The position numbers and the translations under genes are program-made. DNA of 64,000 nt, from assembly GCA_964371055.1 (NCBI GenBank), contig CAYJLF010000010.1, positions 104,668 through 168,667 on the forward strand, in the 5' to 3' direction. The notes under the pieces are model-generated. The model had not been told where the DNA came from. It searched no databases and saw only the letters and a list, made by a program, of their open reading frames with translations. This document shows, piece by piece, positions 9,257 to 17,734 of the stretch. How positions within the stretch are numbered: the stretch's first letter is position 1; each line of letters starts with the position of its first letter. This DNA is from CAYJLF01 sp964371055. Its GTDB lineage: Bacteria; Eisenbacteria; RBG-16-71-46; CAIMUX01.

Positions 9257-10735
9257 TCACCGAATCCACAGCACCTTCCCGGCACGGGCTCCACCCTCGC
9301 CGGACCGGATCCAATACCATCCCGTCGGGACATCCCGTCCCGCGCGATCCCGGCCGTCCCAGGTGGCGCGAAGGTGGACGGAGGACGCGCGGGTTGCGGC
9401 GAGCGTAGTGATCAGACGCCCCGAAAGATCGGTGACCTGGAACTCCGCCGCTGGCGGTGATCCCGCCGCGGGTGCCAGGATCGTGCAGGCGCCGTGCGAG
9501 AGGATCGTCGGAACGACCTGGATCTGCTCCGGCGCAGGTACGGCCGCCTCAGTTACGTCCGAGGTCAGGAAGAGGATGTTGGGGAGGACCCGCATCGTCG
9601 AGCCGTAGAATCCGACCACGTCCAGGCCTTCGTTCTGGTCGAGGTGGCCGAGCTGTACCTTCGAGATGATGGTCGTCGGAGCTTGAACCAGCTCGAAGGT
9701 CCCGTCGCCATGACCTTCGAACACCCGAACACCCCCGGCGCCCCGGTCCGTGACGACATCCATGGTGCCGTCCTGATCTACGTCTCCGGTCGCGTGGTAC
9801 AGCCCCACAATGCCCGCTATTCCTTCCCCCGGGATATACGACCCGTCCGGCTGCCGCAGGAACGTCTCGAGTCCCAGCCCATCGTGGCCTGGGGTCACCG
9901 ACAGGTCGGGCAGAGCGTCCTCGTTGAAATCAGCAACCCCGACATCACTCCAACTCCCGTCTGATCTCTGCTCTATCAGCACCCACGAGACCGAATCCGT
10001 GAACGTGCGGCCTCCCAGGTTCTCCAGGATGCCCACTGCTCGGAAGAGCTCATCCGGCAGGCAGAACCCGTTGGGTACGTTTCCCACGATCACGACATCG
10101 GGCAGGCCATCGCCGGTGGCGTCGGCGATGACGAGCTTCTCGGGAAAGATAGGCCCACAGGCGCCGTACTCCAAGGGCAGATCGCCCGGGTACGACACCG
10201 GAGTCTCGGAGAGCCCGTCCGGGGAGTTCCAGAAGAGATGGGTGACCCCGCCGCTCTCCGCAACGACCTCACTGCGACCGTCGCCATCCAGGTCGCCCAC
10301 CGCGACTGCGAGGACGCCCCAAGGTACGGTGTGTGAGTCGCCCCATGCAAACTGCCCCGCGCCGTCGTTGTAGAAGATCTTGATGTCTGAGGAGTAGTGG
10401 GACACGAGATCCAAAGTGTCGTCTCCATCCAAGTACCCGAGTCCCAGCGTCGACTCGACGGTGGCATAGGTTCCAGCGTGTTTGAGCTCCCCGTTGCCAT
10501 CATTCAGCAGCACGATCAGATAGCCCAGATAGCCCGAGGGAACATACGCCACATCATCGACCCCGTCGCCGTCCAGATCCCCCACCGCGAAGTTGTAGGG
10601 CTCATAGGGGATCGTCGAGTAGATCGCCTCGCCGAACCAGTCCTCGGCCAGGGTCACCACCGGAAGTGCCATGAGGCAGAGCGCGGTGAGCCCCAGCATC
10701 AGGCGCGAAGCGCGGTGATCGCTTGGATTCTTCAT
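9257..10735 (-). CDS. Secreted FG-GAP/VCBS repeat protein with FlgD-like C-terminal domain
   Basis: This 492-residue exported protein has a signal peptide at about residues 10-33 (LMLGLTALCLMALPVVTLAE). It then has repeated FG-GAP/VCBS blades with calcium-type loops (VGDLDGDGVDDVAYV, LGYLDGDDTLDLV, VGDLDGDGRSEVV, VADFNEDALPDLSV), predicting a beta-propeller. The last 75 residues match the FlgD Ig tail (FQVTDLSGRLITTL, DVPTGWYWIR). The start at 10735 has AGGAG six bases upstream. Function is unknown; similar proteins are surface or matrix components. Confidence 0.85.
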   Translation of the reverse strand: MKNPSDHRASRLMLGLTALCLMALPVVTLAEDWFGEAIYSTIPYEPYNFAVGDLDGDGVDDVAYVPSGYLGYLIVLLNDGNGELKHAGTYATVESTLGLGYLDGDDTLDLVSHYSSDIKIFYNDGAGQFAWGDSHTVPWGVLAVAVGDLDGDGRSEVVAESGGVTHLFWNSPDGLSETPVSYPGDLPLEYGACGPIFPEKLVIADATGDGLPDVVIVGNVPNGFCLPDELFRAVGILENLGGRTFTDSVSWVLIEQRSDGSWSDVGVADFNEDALPDLSVTPGHDGLGLETFLRQPDGSYIPGEGIAGIVGLYHATGDVDQDGTMDVVTDRGAGGVRVFEGHGDGTFELVQAPTTIISKVQLGHLDQNEGLDVVGFYGSTMRVLPNILFLTSDVTEAAVPAPEQIQVVPTILSHGACTILAPAAGSPPAAEFQVTDLSGRLITTLAATRASSVHLRATWDGRDRAGRDVPTGWYWIRSGEGGARAGKVLWIR

Positions 10736-10941
10736 CTCCGTCTCCTTTCGATCCCGGGATCCGACCCAACGTCTCGGACGCGGGCGCACCGATTCCCACG
10801 GGCATGGCTCTTCCCTGGAGACCGGAGCCTGTCGGCCAGAAGAACGGACCAGAATCCGGGGCACGGCCATCGCGGCCCTCCCACCATCCCTGTCAGCAGG
10901 CTGCAGCACCCGGGAGCCAACCATCGAACGGAGACGGTAAG

Positions 10942-10971
10942 AGTGTATGCTCACGCTTCACACGATGTCAA
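10942..10971 (-). promoter_or_regulatory. Sigma70-like promoter for the FG-GAP gene
   Basis: Minus-strand TTGACA (10966-10971, 6/6) and TACACT (10942-10947, 4/6) are spaced by 18 nt in an AT-richer stretch about 210 nt upstream of the start at 10735. The 317-bp stretch 10736-11052 holds nothing else that I can identify. Confidence 0.45.
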
Positions 10972-11052
10972 TAATTGTCCTTGTGTGCACATCGCTTGTG
11001 CATCACGTCGCGCCGCAGCGGTGTGCTGGCCGCGGGCCGATTCGTCGCTCCC

Positions 11053-11463
11053 TCAGTACACCGTCACGAGCACCGTGTCGCGCAGCGCCCGCACCTGGGC
11101 GATGATCGCAGCGGCGCCGGTCTCTCCCTCCGGATCGAAGGTCGCGCGGGCCAGGCCGTCGCGGGTGGCCGCCTCCTCGGTGATCGCACCGAAGGTGGCG
11201 ACGAAGCTCACGATGGTCGAATCGGCCGCCGGGCGCCCCTGCTCGAGCACGGTGCACCAGATCGTCGACACGCTGCTCGAGTCGGCCTTGAGCAAGAGCG
11301 GCACCGCATCGAGCGAAAGGGTGAGTCCGCCGTTCGGATCCTCGGGCGCCTCCGTCCGGCAGGATCCGAGCAGCGTGAGAGCGAGGGGCAGGACCAGTCC
11401 GGCCAGCACGACCGCGGCCGACCTGCGCCCGCGGCGCGAGGTCTTCATCATCAGCTTCATCAT
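11053..11463 (-). CDS. Lipoprotein with a bacterial Ig-like (Big-1) domain
   Basis: This 136-residue protein has a basic N-terminus and the lipobox LTLLGSC, with the acylated cysteine at about residue 35. One Big-1/invasin-type Ig domain follows: a Ser-rich strand (LLLKADSSSVSTIWC), then DSTIVSFVATFGAI and DGLARATFD. Its start overlaps the stop of the upstream gene as ATGA (11460-11463), indicating translational coupling. It is probably anchored in the outer membrane as a partner of the barrel-like protein encoded just before it. Confidence 0.8.
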   Translation of the reverse strand: MMKLMMKTSRRGRRSAAVVLAGLVLPLALTLLGSCRTEAPEDPNGGLTLSLDAVPLLLKADSSSVSTIWCTVLEQGRPAADSTIVSFVATFGAITEEAATRDGLARATFDPEGETGAAAIIAQVRALRDTVLVTVY

Positions 11464-13100
11464 TGGTAATCCCTCAGTTGAATCATCCGGATGGCATCGT
11501 CCCGGATCTGGCGCATGAGATCTTCGACCGCGGCGGCCCGCAGCGAGGCCTTCACCTCGTCGGGAGCGATGAGTGCGTCGAGCGATCCGGAGTCGGGCGC
11601 GAGTTCCGCGGACAAGGTCTTTGCCGCGCTGCCGCGGTAAGTCCGGCGGCTCAGGACGGAGTAGCCGTCGGGCGCGATCAGTTCGCACTGGGCTGTGATA
11701 TGCGCGCGGGCCCGCGCGACCCGGGCGATCGGGCCGAGATCGAGGCCGCCGATCTCCCGGTCGTCGATCTTCAGGATCGTGACATTGAGCTCGTAGTTCC
11801 GCGGCGTGGGAAGGATCTCGTAGACCCCTCCGCGCGAGGTGGGGGTGCGTCCGACGGTGGACGGCGATCCCGGCGGAGGAGCGCCACCGAGATCCCCGGC
11901 CTGGCCCGGTCGCACGAAGACCATCGGTTGATCCCGGCCTCCGCTCGGGGTGGATCGGAACGCCTCCATGAACTGGGGACCGACGCCATGCGGATCGGGC
12001 GCCATCATGCGCAGTTCGTGCACCAGAAGCCCGGTATCGCTCCTCTGGCGGAACGAGTAGAGCTCGCCCACGCTCGACCGGTCGCGCCCCAGCGTCAGGC
12101 CGATCTGCACCTCCGGATCGATGGCTCCCTCGTGGAGGAGGCGCCGCTTGACCCCTCCCTCGACGGCGAGTCCCCAGAGGAGGTTCTTCCGGCCGCCGAC
12201 GAAGATGTCCGACTCGAAGTCGTGGGTGACCATGCTCCACCGCGTGTAGTACTCGCCCCGCAGGTCGAGCCCCAGCGGAAGAGCGTAGGCCAGCCCGAGC
12301 CCGCCCGTGACGTAGCTGTCGACGTCCCCTCCGGGAAGCAACAGGCCCGGATTCAGGTAGCCGGCGAACTTCGGCGTGACGTACTGAGCCAGGCCCTGGA
12401 CCGCGTAGTCGTTCCGGCGCGAGGTGAAAGGAGCGAGACCCTCCAGCTCCTGGTCATATCCGGTCGGGAGGCTGAGCGACTGGCGCAGCCCCAGCCGGAT
12501 CGGTTGTTCGGGCCACGGCTGGTAGTGGAACTTGAGGGTGAGCTGCGTGTCGCCGAACCCCCGCTTCTCCAGCGCCCCGTTCGTCTGCGCGAGGTGGACC
12601 GTGGAGACGCCGACCGTGACTCCGTCTGTGACCTCGTAGAGAACGCGAAGCCGGTTGAGCTCGACCGTGCCCCTGGCGTCACTCGTCTCCGTCGCGTGAC
12701 GGAACTGGAAGAAGGGGCGGCCGACGGGCGGGCCATCGGCGGAGGAGACGTTCATGATCTCCCCGTCCTCGGGATTCAGCCAGGTGATCTGCGCGTCGGA
12801 GGGCCCGACAAGGAGGCCGAGCCCGAGCAGGACCACCGCCGCCCAGGCGGCGGGTCCCGCGTCGGTCCGGCGGGTTGAGGTTGAATGTCGCGGCCGGAGA
12901 GGGATCGCCTCAAACCGCGTTTCTGGAAGGTCGTCGTCAGCCCGCGAGGCTGCGGCCAGGTCGGCCTCTTCCCACCGTTCCGCCGCCGGCCAGCCGGCGA
13001 CGCTCGGATGGCGTCGCCCGGGGTGGCGGTGAAGGACCGCGGTGGTGATCACCTGGTTGCGCCTCCGTTCGCCGTAGCGACGTTTCGAGATCGGGGTCAT
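11460..13100 (-). CDS. Predicted outer-membrane beta-barrel protein with long N-terminus
   Basis: The product has 546 residues. The hydrophobic export segment (WAAVVLLGLGLLVGPSDAQ) lies only at about residues 84-103, so either the true start is later at a non-ATG codon or the protein has an unusual 80-residue leader. Residues about 105-360 look like amphipathic strands (FQFRHATE, LRVLYEVTDGVTVGVSTVHLAQ, LTLKFHYQPW, GLRQSLSLPTGYDQ). The C-terminal 120 residues (VTILKIDDREIGG, ITAQCELIAPDGYSVLS) recall CsgG-like or lipoprotein-type domains; that link is a guess. It starts 22 bp after the giant surface gene and is coupled to the Ig-like lipoprotein, forming a three-gene operon. Confidence 0.65.
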   Translation of the reverse strand: MTPISKRRYGERRRNQVITTAVLHRHPGRRHPSVAGWPAAERWEEADLAAASRADDDLPETRFEAIPLRPRHSTSTRRTDAGPAAWAAVVLLGLGLLVGPSDAQITWLNPEDGEIMNVSSADGPPVGRPFFQFRHATETSDARGTVELNRLRVLYEVTDGVTVGVSTVHLAQTNGALEKRGFGDTQLTLKFHYQPWPEQPIRLGLRQSLSLPTGYDQELEGLAPFTSRRNDYAVQGLAQYVTPKFAGYLNPGLLLPGGDVDSYVTGGLGLAYALPLGLDLRGEYYTRWSMVTHDFESDIFVGGRKNLLWGLAVEGGVKRRLLHEGAIDPEVQIGLTLGRDRSSVGELYSFRQRSDTGLLVHELRMMAPDPHGVGPQFMEAFRSTPSGGRDQPMVFVRPGQAGDLGGAPPPGSPSTVGRTPTSRGGVYEILPTPRNYELNVTILKIDDREIGGLDLGPIARVARARAHITAQCELIAPDGYSVLSRRTYRGSAAKTLSAELAPDSGSLDALIAPDEVKASLRAAAVEDLMRQIRDDAIRMIQLRDYQ

Positions 13101-13121
13101 GACAGCTCCGTGGCCGGCGAC

Positions 13122-16100
13122 TCAGCGGACGAGGACGAGCTTCCGCTTGTCCTCGACTCCGCCGGCGCCGAGCCGGTAGAAGTAGACACCGGATGGAAGC
13201 GGTTCACCCGACTCACCGCATCCGTCGAAATGGATCGTGTGCCGGCCGCCCGGCAGCTCGCGGTCGATCACCGATCGGACCTCGCGGCCGGACGCGTCAT
13301 AGATGCAGAGCGTGACGACCCGCGGCCGATCGAGCGCGAGGGCGAACCCGGTCGAGCCGCGCGTGGGGTTGGGCCAGGCGGGGAGCAGCCGCAGTGCGTC
13401 CGCGGCCCCCTCGAACGGCCCTCCCTGGAAGGAGCCCTGCGCCAGGATCGCCCCGGTCGCCGCCCGCAGGTCGTACCGCAAGGTCAGGGGGGCCGCCGAG
13501 CGTTGTAGCAGGCGGAAGCGGACGCGGGCCACCGTACCGCGGCCGTCCACGCCCGGCCGGCCGCGGTCGAGGCGGGTGACCGAGATCTGGATCGATCCCT
13601 CGCGGTCACGGCGGAGAAGGAGCTCACCGTCGGAGCCGTAGAGGAACCGGCCGCTCTCGACGCCCCGCACTTCGAGAGAGGCGGGGTCGAAGTCGAGGTC
13701 GAAGAGCGCCCCCATGAGGTTCTCGGCGTTGTCGACCGCGAGGTCGACCTCCAGCTCCGCGTCGAGACCGAGCTCGGCCATATGTCCCACCAGGTAGGCG
13801 TAAGCGCCGTCGGTTCCGCGCCGGTACGGGGCCGCGGGCTCCGCTCTCTCCGGGTCGCGCTTGTCGTATCCCTCCGCCCCGGCCCAGGAGAACATCGTGG
13901 TGAAGGCGAGGATGTCATCCACATCCCAACGCCCATCGGGATTCGGCCGGAGGTCGGGCGCCGTTCCCTCGACCGGACCGAGATCGGCGATCCGATCCTG
14001 CTGATGGTTGGCGCCATTCCAGCCCAGGGTGAAGATCATCTGGTCCGCGAAGTCGATCCGTCCATCCGGACGCGGCTGCAGGTGCGGCGCGGCGGAATCG
14101 GGATCGGCCCCGGTGGTGGCGAGATCGCCGAGATAGGCGAGGCGCAGGTTCAAAGTCCGCGCGACCCAGCTGCTCGGACTGGTCCCGCGCGTGGTCGTGA
14201 TGCCGGAAGACTGCTTGGAGAGGGTGATCGTTCCGTCCTGATGCCGCGTCGAGGCGGAAGTGAACGACAGCGCATCGGCGCGCGCGCGCAGGGCGACACG
14301 GGCCAGTGGGAAGGGGCCGGGTCCGGTCAGACCGAAGGGGGAGCCGACGACGGAGGTCGAAACGGTGAAGGTCCCGGCGCTGTTGTTGTACGACTGGTTG
14401 AAGAGCGTGTTCACGCCGCCCAGACCGTCCCAGCCGCTCCCCGGAGTGATGCCGGTGATCTCCACCAGATCGGGATCGAAGGTCCCGCTGAACCCGACCG
14501 CGACGACGCTCTCGGGATAGGCCACCTGCAGCGTGATCACCCGATCGAGTCCGTTCTGGAGGTAGAGCGTGCCGTCGCCGTCGAGCGCGTCGGCCGCCTG
14601 GACGCTCGGGATCAGGGAGGCGTCGATCCGCAGCAGCTCCGACGCGGAGGTCTGATCCGACGCCACCACGCTTCCTTCCGCATCGTTCAGGCGTGCGAAG
14701 AGGTAGTAGCTCTTTCCCGACTGCGGCAGGCCGGCGGGCGAAGAACTGAATCGCCACGCCACGGAGTCGGTCGTGGCCGGCACGGAACCCGAAGTGAAAC
14801 AGAGCTTGGCGGTCCCGGCATTGAAGACCGCCGCCGTGTCGAAATAGAGATCGACCCAGCCGTCATCCGGGGCGTTCTCGATCGCGAGTTTGAACGGATA
14901 GCTGCCGCTCGGGGGGTAGCTCTGCGGGAGTGCGCTGCCGCCGGTCAGGACGAGGGAGATCGTCGGGGCGTGGCCGCGTTCCCACTTCATCACGACGCCG
15001 CGGGTCCGGTCGACGGCATAGAGATCGAGCCCGCTGCCGTTGGGCAGGAAGGTCAGGGCGGCCAGCTCGCCGAAGCTGCCGAGCTCTGTGCCGCTCCCGC
15101 CCAGGCTGGCGCTCCAGGCAGGTGCGGTCCCCCCGCCGCCGGTTGTGGCGGCGTCGTCCCGGTAGAGCACGATCCGATCGTTCGCCTGATCCGCCACCGC
15201 GATCCAGACCCGCGCGGGATCGCCGCCATCGAGTGACACCGCGACATCGATCGGATCGGAGAGCGGATCGGATCCCGTCGAGGCGGTCGTCCACGACGTG
15301 ACGTACTCCATCCGGGCCGGCAGGTGCAAGTCGGGATCGGCCGGCGCGAAGAGCAGCTTCTGGATCCGGTCATTGCCGGTGTCGGCGACGTAAACGTCGT
15401 AATGCCCCAGGGAGGGGTTCCAACGGGCCGCGATTCCCTTCGGCGACGCGAACTCCCCCTGTCCGCTGCCGGCCGAACCCCAGCGCAGGACATCGGGAGT
15501 GGTGGCGTAGGCGTACTCGAAGTCGGTGGCGCCGGGTGGAACCAGGCCGTGGGTGCCGTCACCAAAGAGGATGCGCCCGCTCTGCCAGTCGACCGCGAAG
15601 ACCTTGTCGGTCGGGCCGGCCTCGGCGAGGTCATCGATCCTCGACCACGGCTCCGGCGTCCCGCCGGGATCGAAGTCGATGGTCTCGAGCGATCCCTCGG
15701 CGATCGGGAAGGTGGTTGTCCAGGCCGACCAGCCATGCGGAACCGTGGCGGGGGTCGACTGCCGGTAGTCGACCTCCGCCGTTCCTCCGATCGAACTCGC
15801 CGGCTGGGCCGCGCCGGTGTGCGGATCGCCCGGGAGCCAATCGTCGGTGGCGGTCGGCGCGGCGCCGTGGGCCGCGATCACCTTGATCCGATCGGATCCG
15901 GTGTCGGCCACGAAGAGGAAGCGGTGCGGGATCGCGCGGGTGGTGGTGACCGTGTTGCTCGTGCCGGCGGCGCCGTTCTTCCTGAGCTCGATCCCCGGAA
16001 TGGCGAAAAACGGGTCGGCCAGGTCGGCGAAGGGAGCATTGTCGATGATCAACCGTCCGGTCGTGCGGTCGCTGATCGATACCTGCCCGGCATTGACCGT

Positions 16101-17294
16101 GACGGTGTAGGTGTGGCCCGTGACCTGGCTCGCGTCCCGTACCACCGCGGTGGCCTGGTCGAATGGGCCGTTGTCGTTCCCCAGCTTGACCGTCGCCGCC
16201 GCGGAAAGTCCGGCGCGCGCCACGGCGACGTCCCACGGCGCGGCCAGGCTGTCTTCGTAGGCTTCCCGCCAGATGACCCCGCCGTTCGCGCCGATGGTGA
16301 AGTAGAAGAGCTCCTCGTCCTGATCGATCGACGTGTCGCCCGCGTCGAGCAGGAAGAGATCGTCCGAGCTGGCCTGGGCATCCGCCTCCGCCAGCGCCAC
16401 GGCTCGGACCTGCTGCCAGCTCGAGGGGCCGCCCGAGGACTGGTCGATTGCGGCGTAAACTTTCGTCGCTGCATCCGAGATGCCGTAGTCGATGTCACCG
16501 ATCCCGAAGCCGTTCGTCACCTGTCCCTCATTGTCGGTGACGACATAGTCGATGCGGAAGCGGCTCTCCCTCGCGAGCGAGCCGTCCGGGAGGAGAATCT
16601 CCGGGGCCTGGTCTTCATCTCCGTAGTTGATGGTGTAGACGCGGTCCGCCGGCGTGAAGCCACCGAGTCCCGCGACCCGGCGCCACTCGACGCCGTCGAT
16701 CGTGACCGACTCGGAAAACGGGATGACCCACCGGTCCGCGGTCACCTGCCAGACCGGCAGCAGGATCTGGTTGTCGTCGAATTCCGAAGCGGCGGGGGTG
16801 ACTCCGGCCGCCCGCCAGTTGAAGCCGGAGTGCTCCGCGCGGAGGCGGGTCCCGTTCGCCTCGAAGATCTGCACGCGGGAGTTGCCGGTGTCGAGGACGT
16901 AGACGACATCGCGTTCGCCCTCGCCGTGTTCGCGCGCGGCCACGCCCTGAGGCAGAGAGAATGGGGTCCCGGCAGCGGGGATCGGGTCATCCACGAGCTG
17001 ATCGACCGCGGGGGCATGTACGGCACGGAAGTAGGGGCCGTTCCACTCCAGGATCGCCTCGTAGTCGGCGGAGGCGAGAACCATGGTGGCGCCGAAGAGG
17101 AGCGGGAGGGAAAAGAGGGCGACCGAAACACTCGCTGTGGCGCGGGCGCCGATCGAACGCAGCGAGGCAGACCCGAGCCCTTTGGCCTCGATCCCGCCGC
17201 GTCGGCGTTGAGCCCGGACGTCCCGGGCAGGGTCCGGCCCCGGCCCTTTTCGAACTCGTCCGCTCCGCTCGCCCCGTTGCCACCGGCTCATCAT
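13122..17294 (-). CDS. Giant secreted NHL-repeat / cohesin / dockerin / FlgD-tail protein (paralogue A)
   Basis: About 1390 residues. Residues 80-690 carry NHL-type propeller repeats (VYVLDTGNSRVQIFE, LFVADTGSDRIKVI, VYVADTGNDRIQKL, IAVADQANDRIVLY). A cohesin-like domain follows (VAYPESVVAVGFSGTFDPDLVEITGI), then a dockerin-like pair (DGRIDFADQMIFTLGWN, DGRWDVDDILAFTTMFSW), a second cohesin-like domain (DNAENLMGALFDLDFDP) and a FlgD Ig tail (LCIYDASGREVRSV, PSGVYFYRL). It is collinear with paralogue B at 17735-21757 and clearly homologous. The start is uncertain: ATG at 17294 follows GGAGG by 11 nt, but the export-type hydrophobic segment lies some 45-75 residues in. It heads an operon with the barrel-like protein and the lipoprotein. 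Confidence 0.8.
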   Translation of the reverse strand: MMSRWQRGERSGRVRKGPGPDPARDVRAQRRRGGIEAKGLGSASLRSIGARATASVSVALFSLPLLFGATMVLASADYEAILEWNGPYFRAVHAPAVDQLVDDPIPAAGTPFSLPQGVAAREHGEGERDVVYVLDTGNSRVQIFEANGTRLRAEHSGFNWRAAGVTPAASEFDDNQILLPVWQVTADRWVIPFSESVTIDGVEWRRVAGLGGFTPADRVYTINYGDEDQAPEILLPDGSLARESRFRIDYVVTDNEGQVTNGFGIGDIDYGISDAATKVYAAIDQSSGGPSSWQQVRAVALAEADAQASSDDLFLLDAGDTSIDQDEELFYFTIGANGGVIWREAYEDSLAAPWDVAVARAGLSAAATVKLGNDNGPFDQATAVVRDASQVTGHTYTVTVNAGQVSISDRTTGRLIIDNAPFADLADPFFAIPGIELRKNGAAGTSNTVTTTRAIPHRFLFVADTGSDRIKVIAAHGAAPTATDDWLPGDPHTGAAQPASSIGGTAEVDYRQSTPATVPHGWSAWTTTFPIAEGSLETIDFDPGGTPEPWSRIDDLAEAGPTDKVFAVDWQSGRILFGDGTHGLVPPGATDFEYAYATTPDVLRWGSAGSGQGEFASPKGIAARWNPSLGHYDVYVADTGNDRIQKLLFAPADPDLHLPARMEYVTSWTTASTGSDPLSDPIDVAVSLDGGDPARVWIAVADQANDRIVLYRDDAATTGGGGTAPAWSASLGGSGTELGSFGELAALTFLPNGSGLDLYAVDRTRGVVMKWERGHAPTISLVLTGGSALPQSYPPSGSYPFKLAIENAPDDGWVDLYFDTAAVFNAGTAKLCFTSGSVPATTDSVAWRFSSSPAGLPQSGKSYYLFARLNDAEGSVVASDQTSASELLRIDASLIPSVQAADALDGDGTLYLQNGLDRVITLQVAYPESVVAVGFSGTFDPDLVEITGITPGSGWDGLGGVNTLFNQSYNNSAGTFTVSTSVVGSPFGLTGPGPFPLARVALRARADALSFTSASTRHQDGTITLSKQSSGITTTRGTSPSSWVARTLNLRLAYLGDLATTGADPDSAAPHLQPRPDGRIDFADQMIFTLGWNGANHQQDRIADLGPVEGTAPDLRPNPDGRWDVDDILAFTTMFSWAGAEGYDKRDPERAEPAAPYRRGTDGAYAYLVGHMAELGLDAELEVDLAVDNAENLMGALFDLDFDPASLEVRGVESGRFLYGSDGELLLRRDREGSIQISVTRLDRGRPGVDGRGTVARVRFRLLQRSAAPLTLRYDLRAATGAILAQGSFQGGPFEGAADALRLLPAWPNPTRGSTGFALALDRPRVVTLCIYDASGREVRSVIDRELPGGRHTIHFDGCGESGEPLPSGVYFYRLGAGGVEDKRKLVLVR

Positions 17295-17734
17295 CCTGAG
17301 ATCTGCCTCCATCCTGGATGCTTTCGGTCCGGCGGGCGTCCTTGCCGGACGGGCCCGCCCACCACAACCGTGCAACGCCCGTACCACCGGCGGGAAATGC
17401 GGGACGTTGCGACAGCGCAGGTTGGATCGAGGCTCTCCCGGCTGCGGAACGGGGGCGCGGAACTCCTTGCCGCATCGGGCAAAAGCTGCCGGTACCTGGC
17501 GCCGGAGGGGAGGTCGAGAAGCGCCGACCGAGTGGACCCGTCCGGTCCCCGGCCGGCCGGCGACCCGACCGTCGGGGCGCGGCCGCCGGACGATTCCTGT
17601 GCACTTTCAGCGCGGCCGGTCAAACAGACGCCGCCCCCCGGTCTCCCGGGAGGCGGCGCTTCGCGGTTTCGCTTCGAGCCGGCCGGGGCGACGTCGCTCG
17701 CCGGCGACGCCCGCTCCCCGGCCTTCAGGCTCGT
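17295..17734. other. Gene-poor spacer between the two giant paralogues
   Basis: About 440 bp without a supported gene. It contains the terminator hairpin at 17629-17658. It must also hold the promoter for the 17294-11053 operon, but I could not pick a convincing one. Confidence 0.5.
17629..17658 (-). terminator. Strong hairpin, probable terminator of paralogue B
   Basis: A 13-bp GC-rich stem with one C/A mismatch and a 4-nt loop lies about 80 nt past the stop of the 17735-21757 gene. A weak T-rich run (TCTGTTTG) follows on the minus strand. Confidence 0.55.
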
